From an uncultured Muribaculaceae bacterium (GTDB lineage Bacteria; Bacteroidota; Bacteroidia; Bacteroidales; Muribaculaceae): DNA of 21,119 nt. The stretch spans positions 1 to 21,119 of the forward strand of contig CAJUQP010000054.1 in assembly GCA_910588245.1 (NCBI GenBank). The letters run 5' to 3'. Below are positions 8,338 through 15,891 of the stretch, piece by piece; position 1 is the first letter of the stretch, and the number at the start of each line of letters is the position of its first letter. The notes beneath the pieces were generated by a model. It searched no databases. It saw nothing but the letters and a program-made list of their open reading frames with translations, and was not told the DNA's origin. The translations under genes were made by a program, and so were the position numbers.

Positions 8338-8394
8338 CTCCTCGCATCCGAGCGACTCGATGAATGAGGCGATTCATTTGTTTCTCTTTTCCAT
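8338..8394 (-). other. In-frame upstream leader extension interrupted by TGA
   Basis: In the same frame as the precursor, an ATG at 8394 reads MEKRNK and then a TGA (8374-8376); after it the frame continues IASFIESLGCEE straight into the annotated Met. This extra stretch looks like the first helix of a peptide leader. Either translation starts internally at 8337 (GAGGAG lies directly against that ATG), or the TGA is a mutation, a sequence error or a recoded codon. If the internal start is used, the ATG at 8394 heads a six-codon upstream open frame. Confidence 0.6.
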
Positions 8395-8523
8395 TTAAAA
8401 AATGTTTAGAGGGTTAGAAAATATGGTTGATTATACGTCCGAAAGGACTTAAACAAAGCATGCGAGCAAACTTTGTTGTCTTTTCAGAAAAAGGTCGTAT
8501 TATTATGTATTGATCAGAGAAGA
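8395..8523 (-). other. Intergenic region before the precursor
   Basis: It contains weak inverted repeats only: AACAAAG (8452-8458) with CTTTGTT (8471-8477), and GTCC/GGAC (8437-8448). I found no good match to TAnnTTTG on the minus strand. The peptide genes are therefore probably transcribed from the promoter in front of the upstream small exported protein gene. Confidence 0.45.
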
Positions 8524-8916
8524 TTACATCGTCAGATACCCTGAGAAGGTCGTGGTCTCTGTCTGGAAGATGATAAGAAGGTCTCCTTGCATCTCGAACA
8601 GGACCTCGATGAAGGATGCTTCGGAATCGGAGACGAAGAGGCAAGTCTGCCCATCGGCTGTCCGGATTTCATAGGATATTATCTCTCCTGCTCCTGTAGA
8701 CTGAAGCAGTACGCCATCCCTCCGGCTGATAGTGCACATTATCGGCCGCTGCGGCATACGAGCACCTTTTGACGGGTTTTCAATATTGTCCGAAGGCAGT
8801 GGCGTTTCCATCATCGGGATGTCGAATGATTCGTTGTCTGCAGGATTGTCAGCAAGACATGGCAGAAAAGTAACGATGACTGCCAGCAGAATGAATGTTA
8901 GTTTTTTGCGGATCAT
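8524..8916 (-). CDS. Small exported protein, DUF3244-like
   Basis: A 130-aa protein with a clear signal peptide (hydrophobic run from Leu6 to Leu18, CLA cleavage site around residue 22), so it is exported to the periplasm or beyond. The mature part starts with an acidic Asn/Pro/Glu-rich segment and ends in a roughly 70-residue region with alternating hydrophobic strands (PIMCTISRRDGVLLQ, EIISYEIRTADGQTC, DLLIIFQTETTTFSGYLTM). This pattern resembles the small DUF3244 proteins of Bacteroidales, whose function is unknown. It is the first gene behind a strong promoter match and precedes the peptide precursor by about 130 nt, so it is probably co-transcribed with it. A role as an accessory to peptide folding, immunity or sensing is possible but not shown by the sequence. 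Confidence 0.75.
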   Translation of the reverse strand: MIRKKLTFILLAVIVTFLPCLADNPADNESFDIPMMETPLPSDNIENPSKGARMPQRPIMCTISRRDGVLLQSTGAGEIISYEIRTADGQTCLFVSDSEASFIEVLFEMQGDLLIIFQTETTTFSGYLTM

Positions 8917-8940
8917 GGTTTAAGTTTTTGGTGAATGCCG

Positions 8941-8972
8941 CAAAGTTATGGATGGAATTGGGACAATGCAAG
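8941..8972 (-). promoter_or_regulatory. Promoter of the small exported protein / RiPP genes
   Basis: On the minus strand CTTG (8972-8969) is followed after 20 bp by TAACTTTG (8948-8941), a full match to the TAnnTTTG element and a three-of-four match to the upstream TTTG. Transcription would start near 8934, leaving a leader of about 18 nt before the ATG at 8916. Confidence 0.7.
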
Positions 8973-8977
8973 AAAAA

Positions 8978-9026
8978 CAGTTTAAAAACAGTTTAAAAAT
9001 GGCATTTTTAAACTGTTTTTAAACTG
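8978..9026. repeat. 49-bp perfect palindrome of four 11-bp repeats (operator and/or terminator)
   Basis: Two tandem copies of CAGTTTAAAAA (8978-8999) are mirrored by two copies of TTTTTAAACTG (9005-9026). With the connecting TG/CA the arms are 24 bp each, perfectly complementary around one central G (9002). On the minus strand TTTTTC follows, so the RNA could act as a terminator for the regulator gene ending at 9041. The edge lies 5 bp behind the promoter element at 8969-8972, and the repeats are spaced one helical turn apart, which suits cooperative binding of a dimeric regulator. Both roles are inferred. Confidence 0.85.
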
Positions 9027-9040
9027 GTAAGGATGATTTT

Positions 9041-10768
9041 TTAAAGAATTCGCAGGATGCTGTCGGAATATGCCACGGAAACGTCTTCTCCAAACAGCTT
9101 GCGGCATAACACCTTCCTCTGATAAGTTATCGCTCCTTTGGTTTTACAGAGGAGTGTGGCGATATCGGTAGGCCGGATGCCACATTTCAGCAGCATCGCG
9201 AGCCTGACCTCGTTGAAATCAATGCTTCCCGTGAGAATCTGAAGACGGCTGAAAAAGAGGGGTGAGTATTTCTCGATTGTATCATGAAGTCTATCCCATA
9301 TCTCATCTGTCATACACCTGCCGTTCTGTATCAAATCTGTTATCACGGCAAAAATCTCCGAGTTCAGTATTGACGGGTCGACAGGCACCTCTCCATGAAA
9401 GGCATCGTAGACGGATTTCATCTTTGATTTCAGTTCCTCCCTGAGGTTATCATCGTTTCTCTTTACAGATATCTCCGCGACAGCAACTTCTTCATCGGCC
9501 ATATGGGCGTCATTTTCAGCCGCTGCGTGTTCCTTCATCTGTTTGTCGGCGGTGATAACAGAGACCGTTGTCTCAAGACTCCTGATTTTGTTTATGAGTT
9601 CAAGTTGCTTCCTATTATACTTATATTTCTGATAGAAATAAAGAACCGCCACCAGTAGAAGTATAAAGACGCCCGCAGCTATGCCTACCAATGCCATATT
9701 AAGTGCTTGCTCAGCCTTGACACGCTTTCGGAGATGAGAGTCATAGTTGTAGACCGAATTACGCATGATTATCTCTTCCGAGTCATATCTGTCGAACACT
9801 TTATCGACAGCTTTCTCATATCTCACAAGATAATCCTTTATAGAGTCAGATGGTAAGTTCTGTGCATCGTCATGGGTAAGTAAAACCTTGAGCCCATGTT
9901 TTTCATAATCCGGATTGCTGGATGATGCGAGTTCACGGGCATACATGCAAGCTGTGTCTGTGATGTTGTTGGCAAGATATATCCGCGCGGCATAGGCAAG
10001 AGTGAAGTCAATTGTCAGGGAATCTGTGTGAAGCATGGCTTCGCGGATGAATGTCAAGGCTGAGTCCGGCTTTGATTTTTCGTATTTTATGGCAGCAATA
10101 TACGTCTGCATCATTGCCCTATCTTCATCTGGAAGATTCTTGGCACCGTGAAGCGCTTCCATGAAATGCGCCTCAGCCTTTTCATATTCCTTCTGACGCA
10201 TATAAACTGCTCCAAGCAGCTGATGACTGAAAGGAAGAGACGCTGAATCACCCAATTCTTCCGATAGTTTTAGATCTTCCTCAAGGTATGGTATTGCCTG
10301 GCTGTTCATTCTAATGGTGTGGAGAAGTCTGCCTGTTTGGCTGAGTATATTGCCATATGATTTTGTGTGTCTCTCTTTTTCCGGGGTTTCGTCGAGGGCG
10401 GCGTGGAAATATTCGAGAGCTGTGGGGAAGTCGCCCATGTCGGAATAGACACGGCCGGCGTAGTAGAGGGCTTCCGGGTAGAGTCCGGAGTCTTTGTGGT
10501 CGGCATAGTAGTCGACAACCGACAGGATGAGGCTGTCGGAGGTATGCGTGACGTAGGCCTTGTCGCGCGCCTTGATCCGCAACAGGTCGAGGAAATGACC
10601 GTCGGACTCCGGCAGGCGATCCTTGTCGATGCTGTCGAGACTCACGATGGCCTGACGGGGATTTTCATCGATAGACTCTGATATAGACAGAAGGTGCTTA
10701 TTGCCGGGTCGGCTGCTGCAACCGGCAAACACAATCATTATGATAAGGGAACTGATAATTCTGATCAT
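9041..10768 (-). CDS. Membrane-anchored TPR regulator with C-terminal helix-turn-helix
   Basis: A 575-aa protein that probably senses an envelope signal and controls transcription. It opens with a hydrophobic segment and a lipobox-like FAGC (Cys17). TPR-like helical repeats cover about 99-212 (EALYYAGRVYSDMGDFPTAL, LLGAVYMRQKEYEKAEAHF) and continue more weakly to about 330. A transmembrane helix lies at about 357-378 (VGIAAGVFILLLVAVLYFY), followed by a coiled coil. The last 60 residues (LLKCGIRPTDIATLLCKTKGAITYQRKVL region) read like a LuxR/sigma-4-type DNA-binding helix-turn-helix. This puts the TPRs in the periplasm and the DNA-binding end in the cytoplasm. Such one-component regulators are common in Bacteroidales. 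Being directly upstream of the RiPP genes and next to a large palindrome, it is the likely local regulator. Base composition is lower in GC than mfd next door. Confidence 0.85.
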   Translation of the reverse strand: MIRIISSLIIMIVFAGCSSRPGNKHLLSISESIDENPRQAIVSLDSIDKDRLPESDGHFLDLLRIKARDKAYVTHTSDSLILSVVDYYADHKDSGLYPEALYYAGRVYSDMGDFPTALEYFHAALDETPEKERHTKSYGNILSQTGRLLHTIRMNSQAIPYLEEDLKLSEELGDSASLPFSHQLLGAVYMRQKEYEKAEAHFMEALHGAKNLPDEDRAMMQTYIAAIKYEKSKPDSALTFIREAMLHTDSLTIDFTLAYAARIYLANNITDTACMYARELASSSNPDYEKHGLKVLLTHDDAQNLPSDSIKDYLVRYEKAVDKVFDRYDSEEIIMRNSVYNYDSHLRKRVKAEQALNMALVGIAAGVFILLLVAVLYFYQKYKYNRKQLELINKIRSLETTVSVITADKQMKEHAAAENDAHMADEEVAVAEISVKRNDDNLREELKSKMKSVYDAFHGEVPVDPSILNSEIFAVITDLIQNGRCMTDEIWDRLHDTIEKYSPLFFSRLQILTGSIDFNEVRLAMLLKCGIRPTDIATLLCKTKGAITYQRKVLCRKLFGEDVSVAYSDSILRIL

Positions 10769-10786
10769 GGTGAAAGGGGAAGAGTC

Positions 10787-10821
10787 AAGGGTGAAGGGTG
10801 AAGGGTGAAGGGTGAAGGGTG
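10787..10821. repeat. Five tandem copies of AAGGGTG
   Basis: Five perfect 7-bp copies run end to end, with degenerate copies on both sides (GAAAGGGG before, AAGAGAC after). They lie between the mfd stop and the regulator start, 18 bp before the ATG on the minus strand, that is within its likely leader. Confidence 0.95.
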
Positions 10822-10837
10822 AAGAGACAAGGAGCTG

Positions 10838-13800
10838 CTATGCGGGGGTGGAGGCTTCCATGGCGGTGAGGATCTCGAGGGCGCGGCTCACGGTGGCTAC
10901 GTCGGAGATCATGATGCTCCTCTTGCCGGACTGGTCGCGGAACTCTATCTTCAGCGGATTGCGCTGCAGATAGGTCAGCACCCTGCCGAACGCCGGACTC
11001 TGATAGTAGGCCTTGTTGTCGTCGCCGACGAAGAATGCCCTCATCTTGCCACCTTTAAGCGTGAGACGCTCTATGCCGAGACGGCGCGCGGCCATGCGCA
11101 GCGGCACCACCTTTATCAGCTCTTCCGAAATCTCCGGAATAGCCCCGAAACGGTCGCGCAGATGTGCGCGGAACTGCTCGAGCTGCTCCGGTTTCTCCAT
11201 ATTGTCAAGCTGCTGATAGAGACTTATGCGCTCGCTCTCCTGCGGCACATATTCAGGCGGCAGACGCAGCTCGAGATCGCTCTCGATGGTGCAGTCGGCC
11301 ACGAACTCCTCCTCCTTGCCGGCGGCAAGTTCGTCGAATGTGTCGGCAAATTCCTCGGTCTTCAGCTCGAGCACCGACTCCTTCAGTATCTTCTGATATG
11401 CCTCATAGCCGAGATCAGCTATGAACCCGCTCTGCTCTGCTCCGAGGAGGTTGCCGGCCCCGCGTATGTCGAGGTCCTGCATGGCGATGTGTATGCCGCT
11501 GCCGAGGTCGGAGAAATTCTCTATGGCCTGCAGGCGCCGGCGCGCCACGGGAGTGAGCGGATTGCCCGGAGGCACAAGGAGATAACAGAAGGCTTTCTTA
11601 TTGTTGCGTCCCACACGGCCGCGAAGCTGATGAAGCTCGCTGAGGCCGAAGTTCTGGGCGTTGTTTATCAGGATAGTGTTGACGTTAGGCATATCGATGC
11701 CGTTCTCCACGATGGTCGTGGATAGGAGCACGTCGTAGTCGTGGGCGGCGAAATCAAGAATCGCCTTCTCAAGTTTCTCCGGGGGCATCTGTCCGTGAGC
11801 CGTGACAACGCGTATGCCAGGCACGAGACGGCGAAGAGTGTTCTCGATCGTGTCGAGATTCTCTATGCGGTTGGATATGAAGAATATCTGTCCGTTGCGG
11901 CTCAGCTCGAAATTCACGGCCTCCTTTATGACCTCGTCGTCGAAAAGCGACACATTGGTGACGATAGGCTGACGGTTGGCCGGAGGAGTGTTGAGGGCAG
12001 AGAGATCGCGGGCACCCATGAGAGAGAACTGGAGGGTACGCGGAATGGGAGTGGCACTCATGGTCAGCGTATCCACATTGACCTTCAGCTGCTTGAGCTT
12101 CTCTTTCACGGCCACTCCAAACTTCTGTTCCTCATCGACAATGAGGAGGCCGAGATCCTTGAACTTCACCCCTTTCCCTATAAGCTTGTGGGTGCCGATG
12201 ATGATATCCACCTTGCCGGCCTCAAGATCGGCAAGAATCTGCTTCACCTCCTTCGGCTTCTTGGCGCGCGATATGAACTCCACACGAACAGGGAGATCCT
12301 TGAGACGCTCGGAGAAGGTATGATAGTGTTGCATGGCGAGCACCGTGGTGGGCACGAGCACGGCTGTCTGCTTCGAATCGACAGCGGCCTTGAAGGCCGC
12401 GCGGATGGCAATCTCTGTCTTTCCGAACCCCACGTCGCCGCATATGAGACGATCCATCGGGCGCGCCGACTCCATGTCGGCCTTCACATCCTGCGTGGCC
12501 TTGAGCTGGTCGGGGGTATCCTCGTAGATGAAGCTCGCCTCCAGCTCGTGCTGGAGATAAGAGTCGGGCGCGAACGCGAAGCCCTTCTCCTGACGGCGTG
12601 CGGCATAGAGACGGATAAGGTCGCGCGCGATATCCTTCATCTTGGTCTTCGTCTTCTCCTTGAGCCGCGTCCAGGCTCCGGATCCGAGTTTGCTTATCTT
12701 GGGAGGCACACCCTCCTTGCCCCGGTATTTCGAGAGCTTGTGGAGCGCATGGATGCTCACGAGCACAATGTCGTCGTTCTGGAAAAGGAGCTTTATCATC
12801 TCCTGCGGGTGGCCGTTGACATCAGTCTTCACCAGACCTCCGAATTTGGCTATGCCGTGGTCGATATGCACGATATAGTCGCCGGCCTCGATCTGCTGGA
12901 GCTCCTTGAGGCTGAGGGCGAGTTTGCCGCCACGCGCCCGGTCGCTCTTGAGGTTGTATTTATGGAAACGGTCGAAGATCTGATGGTCGGTGAAAAAGCA
13001 GACGCGCTGCCCGTGGTCGACGAATCCCTCATGGATGGTGTGGTCGACCGGCGTGAAACGGATACTGTCGCCGCGGTCTTCGAATATGGCTTTCAGACGG
13101 TCGGTCTGGAACGGGGTATCGCTGAGTATCAGCAGCCGGTAGTCGTCTGTAAGGAATTTTGTAAACGAATCGGCAATCAGGTTGAAATTTTTGTGATATA
13201 GAGTCTGCAGCGTACAGTCGAAAGAGAGTGAGGCGTCGGGCGTTATCCCGGCCACACCCTCGGCGGGAGTGCCAAACTCTATGACCTTCATCCTGTCGAG
13301 CCGCTTCATGAACGCCGCCGCATCGACCACCTTCTCCATGGCCTTGTCGTCGCCCTCCCCGGTGACGGCCACAGCCTGTGAAAGCGACTCCGAGCATATC
13401 GCCTCAACCCTGCTCCGGAGCCAGCTCTCTGACTGGCAGAACACCGGAGTGGCGGCATCGGCGAACTCAAGGAGAGATATGCCGTCGGCCGACACCTCAG
13501 ACGCATCGGCAGGCACCACCGACACCGAGTCGAGCTTCTTTTCCGAAAGCTGTGTCTCCACGTTGAAAGCGCGTATGGAGTCGATCTCGTCGTCGAAATA
13601 GTCCACGCGGTAGGGAAGCTCACCCGAGAACGACCATACATCGAGAATTGAGCCTCTGACGGCGAACTGGCCAGGCTCGTAGACATAATCCACCTCCTTG
13701 AATCGAAGTTCGCGCAGACGGGCCTTAACGGCCCCCATATCGCTCTTTTTACCGGAGGTCAGCACGATTGTGTTGTCAGAAAGGCGCCCGCGCGAAGGTA

Positions 13801-14194
13801 CCTTCTCCGCAAGAGCCTCCGGACATGTGACGACCCAGACGGGATGATCCTTGCGGTTCCAGGCATCGAGGGTCTCGGTGCGCAGTATCTGCGAGGGGGG
13901 ATCAGGCTGCCCGTATTTGATGTCGCGGCGGTAACCACTGGTGAAAATGGCCACGGCTTTCTCTCCGGCCGTCTGGCAGAGATCATGATATATGTAGCCG
14001 GCGGCATCGATGTCGTCGGCTACAATGATATATGGATATTTTTTCGTGGGAAGGGCGGCAAACAAGAGCGCCGCCGCGCTTCCCCTCAGCCCCGTGAGGG
14101 CTATGCGGCGTGCGTTGCCGTCGTCGAGGAGAGCCCTGAGGGCCTCCATGCGCGCCGGTGTGGCGAAAAGCCTGTCAGCTTCCGATAATTTCAC
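10838..14194 (-). CDS. mfd: Transcription-repair coupling factor
   Basis: Mfd removes RNA polymerase stalled at DNA damage and recruits UvrA. The 1118-aa length is close to that of other Mfd proteins. The N-terminal UvrB-like part is present (FAALPTKKYPYIIVADD, VRGSILDVWSF). A CarD-like polymerase-interacting domain lies around 430-495 (AGDYIVHIDHGIAKFGGL). The translocase motor shows Walker A GDVGFGKTE (about 582-590), the DEEQ box (about 682-685), MSATPIPRT (about 712-720) and RGRVGRNNKKAFCYL (about 855-869). A TRCF C-terminal domain follows. The start is a GTG at 14194 whose first bases overlap the TGA stop of the protease gene by 4 nt (GTGA), indicating translational coupling; the next ATG would be 17 codons in. 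It is last in a probable nadB-protease-mfd operon. Confidence 0.97.
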   Translation of the reverse strand: MKLSEADRLFATPARMEALRALLDDGNARRIALTGLRGSAAALLFAALPTKKYPYIIVADDIDAAGYIYHDLCQTAGEKAVAIFTSGYRRDIKYGQPDPPSQILRTETLDAWNRKDHPVWVVTCPEALAEKVPSRGRLSDNTIVLTSGKKSDMGAVKARLRELRFKEVDYVYEPGQFAVRGSILDVWSFSGELPYRVDYFDDEIDSIRAFNVETQLSEKKLDSVSVVPADASEVSADGISLLEFADAATPVFCQSESWLRSRVEAICSESLSQAVAVTGEGDDKAMEKVVDAAAFMKRLDRMKVIEFGTPAEGVAGITPDASLSFDCTLQTLYHKNFNLIADSFTKFLTDDYRLLILSDTPFQTDRLKAIFEDRGDSIRFTPVDHTIHEGFVDHGQRVCFFTDHQIFDRFHKYNLKSDRARGGKLALSLKELQQIEAGDYIVHIDHGIAKFGGLVKTDVNGHPQEMIKLLFQNDDIVLVSIHALHKLSKYRGKEGVPPKISKLGSGAWTRLKEKTKTKMKDIARDLIRLYAARRQEKGFAFAPDSYLQHELEASFIYEDTPDQLKATQDVKADMESARPMDRLICGDVGFGKTEIAIRAAFKAAVDSKQTAVLVPTTVLAMQHYHTFSERLKDLPVRVEFISRAKKPKEVKQILADLEAGKVDIIIGTHKLIGKGVKFKDLGLLIVDEEQKFGVAVKEKLKQLKVNVDTLTMSATPIPRTLQFSLMGARDLSALNTPPANRQPIVTNVSLFDDEVIKEAVNFELSRNGQIFFISNRIENLDTIENTLRRLVPGIRVVTAHGQMPPEKLEKAILDFAAHDYDVLLSTTIVENGIDMPNVNTILINNAQNFGLSELHQLRGRVGRNNKKAFCYLLVPPGNPLTPVARRRLQAIENFSDLGSGIHIAMQDLDIRGAGNLLGAEQSGFIADLGYEAYQKILKESVLELKTEEFADTFDELAAGKEEEFVADCTIESDLELRLPPEYVPQESERISLYQQLDNMEKPEQLEQFRAHLRDRFGAIPEISEELIKVVPLRMAARRLGIERLTLKGGKMRAFFVGDDNKAYYQSPAFGRVLTYLQRNPLKIEFRDQSGKRSIMISDVATVSRALEILTAMEASTPA

Positions 14195-15861
14195 TTTCCA
14201 AGCATTTTATTCAGTTCGGCGGGATCGGAGAGTATCGCCTCCGCCTTTTTCAGTGCCTCGTCGTTGCGGAGATCCTGTATGATCTTCCCTTTGTCGAAAT
14301 AATAGCGTTGAGCTATCTCAGCGCCGAGATAGCCACTGACCTCCTCGCGGCGATTGTCGAGGTCGTGGGAGAGATTGTGTGTCATGAGGGGAGAGAGTGA
14401 ATCAAGCAGCGCGGTGGTCTGATCGTTGAGATAGCCCTCCTCTCCAGCCGTCTTACGCAGCTCCTTGAGAATCTCGTCGAGCACCTTGTCGTATTTCAGT
14501 TTCTTAGGATCAATGCTTTTCTTGAAATCCTCATAGATCTCATCAGTTATGACAAACTCCGATGCCGGCGGGATAGTAGGATGTGTGTTGGCATAACGGT
14601 TGGCGAAATCATAAGTCCAGTTGTCGCGCACAAGATTGTAGGCCAGGCGGCTCACCTGTCCCCAATCGACCTCGATGTCAGGCTTCAGGCCACCGCCGTC
14701 GCGCACCTCGCGGCCATGGAGCGTCTTATAGACGTTGGTCAGCGAGTCGGGGGTGCGCGCCACGCTCCCGTCGGGATTGCGATGGGAATAGTCGAGGGCC
14801 TGAATGAGACGTCCGGAAGGGATATAGTATTTCGCCACCGTCACCTTGAGCAGACCGTCGTAGGGGAGCTGCATGGTGCTCTGCACAAGCCCTTTTCCGA
14901 AGCTGCGGGAGCCCACGAGCACGGCGCGGTCAAGATCCTGGAGCGAGCCCGCAGTAATCTCCGACGCCGACGCCGAACCACCGTCGATGAGCACCGCCAG
15001 CGGTATGTCGGGGAATATGGGGGTATGCGTGGTCTTATAGATCTTTTCCGACTTCGCGTCGCGGCCGCGAGTGCGCAGCACCTCCGTGCCTTTTGGCACG
15101 AAATTGCCGACGATATCGACAGCCTGCTCGAGAAGGCCGCCACCGTTGCCGCGCAGATCGAGGACAATCTGCTTCACGGCAGGATCTTTCTTGAAGCTCT
15201 CGAGGGCCTCGCGCACATCCTTCCCGGTCTGCTCTATGAACTGGGTCACGCGGATATATCCCGTGTTGCCGTCAATGACGCCCCAATATGGCACAGAGGG
15301 CTCCACAAGCTTGCCGCGCACCATCTCGAAGGTGAGGATGGAGTCAGTGACATAGGGACGCCTGACCGTGACTGTCAAGGGAGTGCCGGCCTGTCCGCGC
15401 AGCAATTTGCTGACCGCCTCCGACCCCATATGCGACGTGTCGACCGAGTCGACGCGGATGATCTGATCACCGCTGCGCAATCCGGCCTTCGCCGCGGGTG
15501 CCCCCTCCATTGGATAAGATATGAACGAGGCGCTGTCGCGCTGCATTATGAATGAGCCTATGCCGCCGTAGTCGAACTGCCCGGTTGTGAGCTTCGTGAG
15601 GTCGGAGCGCTGCTCGGCACTATAGTATTCCGTATAAGGGTCGACGGTGGAGAGGAAGGCCGCGATGGCGGAGTTGAACGCCTCCTTGGGACGGATGGTG
15701 TCGACGTAGTTCATCTCAAGCTCCTTCACGAGAGCGTTGAACGTGGTGAGGTTGCGGGCCACGGAAGCGTCGTGGCTCGACGACGGATCCACAGCCAGCG
15801 ACTGGGGAACGGCTACGGCCGCCATGGCTGCGGCGGCAAGAATATGTCGGAGTCTGGTCAT
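14191..15861 (-). CDS. S41-family C-terminal processing protease (CtpA/Prc type)
   Basis: A 556-aa periplasmic serine protease that trims or degrades proteins from their C-termini. A signal peptide occupies about residues 1-24 (ILAAAAMAAVAVPQSLA). A PDZ domain lies around 95-170 (GIGSFIM, AGLRSGDQIIRVDSV). The protease core follows, with the Ser-Lys dyad: Ser298 inside GGSASASEI and Lys323 inside SRSFGKGLVQ, 25 residues apart as in Prc and CtpA. The LDLRGNGGG motif (234-242) is also present. The C-terminal 200 residues are helical and charged. The gene starts 30 nt after nadB and overlaps mfd, so it is likely in the same operon, although the three functions are not obviously related. Confidence 0.95.
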   Translation of the reverse strand: MTRLRHILAAAAMAAVAVPQSLAVDPSSSHDASVARNLTTFNALVKELEMNYVDTIRPKEAFNSAIAAFLSTVDPYTEYYSAEQRSDLTKLTTGQFDYGGIGSFIMQRDSASFISYPMEGAPAAKAGLRSGDQIIRVDSVDTSHMGSEAVSKLLRGQAGTPLTVTVRRPYVTDSILTFEMVRGKLVEPSVPYWGVIDGNTGYIRVTQFIEQTGKDVREALESFKKDPAVKQIVLDLRGNGGGLLEQAVDIVGNFVPKGTEVLRTRGRDAKSEKIYKTTHTPIFPDIPLAVLIDGGSASASEITAGSLQDLDRAVLVGSRSFGKGLVQSTMQLPYDGLLKVTVAKYYIPSGRLIQALDYSHRNPDGSVARTPDSLTNVYKTLHGREVRDGGGLKPDIEVDWGQVSRLAYNLVRDNWTYDFANRYANTHPTIPPASEFVITDEIYEDFKKSIDPKKLKYDKVLDEILKELRKTAGEEGYLNDQTTALLDSLSPLMTHNLSHDLDNRREEVSGYLGAEIAQRYYFDKGKIIQDLRNDEALKKAEAILSDPAELNKMLGK

Positions 15862-15891
15862 ATATAATCCTGTTGTATAAACTAATCAACG

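Noticed and set aside
8395..8523. Promoter directly before the peptide precursor
   Set aside because: AAAGTTTG is one mismatch from TAnnTTTG but has no upstream TTTG at the right distance.
10787..10821. CRISPR array or transposon end at the AAGGGTG repeats
   Set aside because: Units are 7 bp, contiguous and without spacers; no terminal inverted repeats or transposase nearby.
11741..13201. 486-codon plus-strand open frame antisense to mfd
   Set aside because: Mirror of codon bias in a GC-rich gene; no recognisable domain and fully covered by a clear Mfd.
14581..15555. 324-codon plus-strand frame opposite the S41 protease
   Set aside because: Antisense shadow; His/Arg/Gly-rich composition with no motif.
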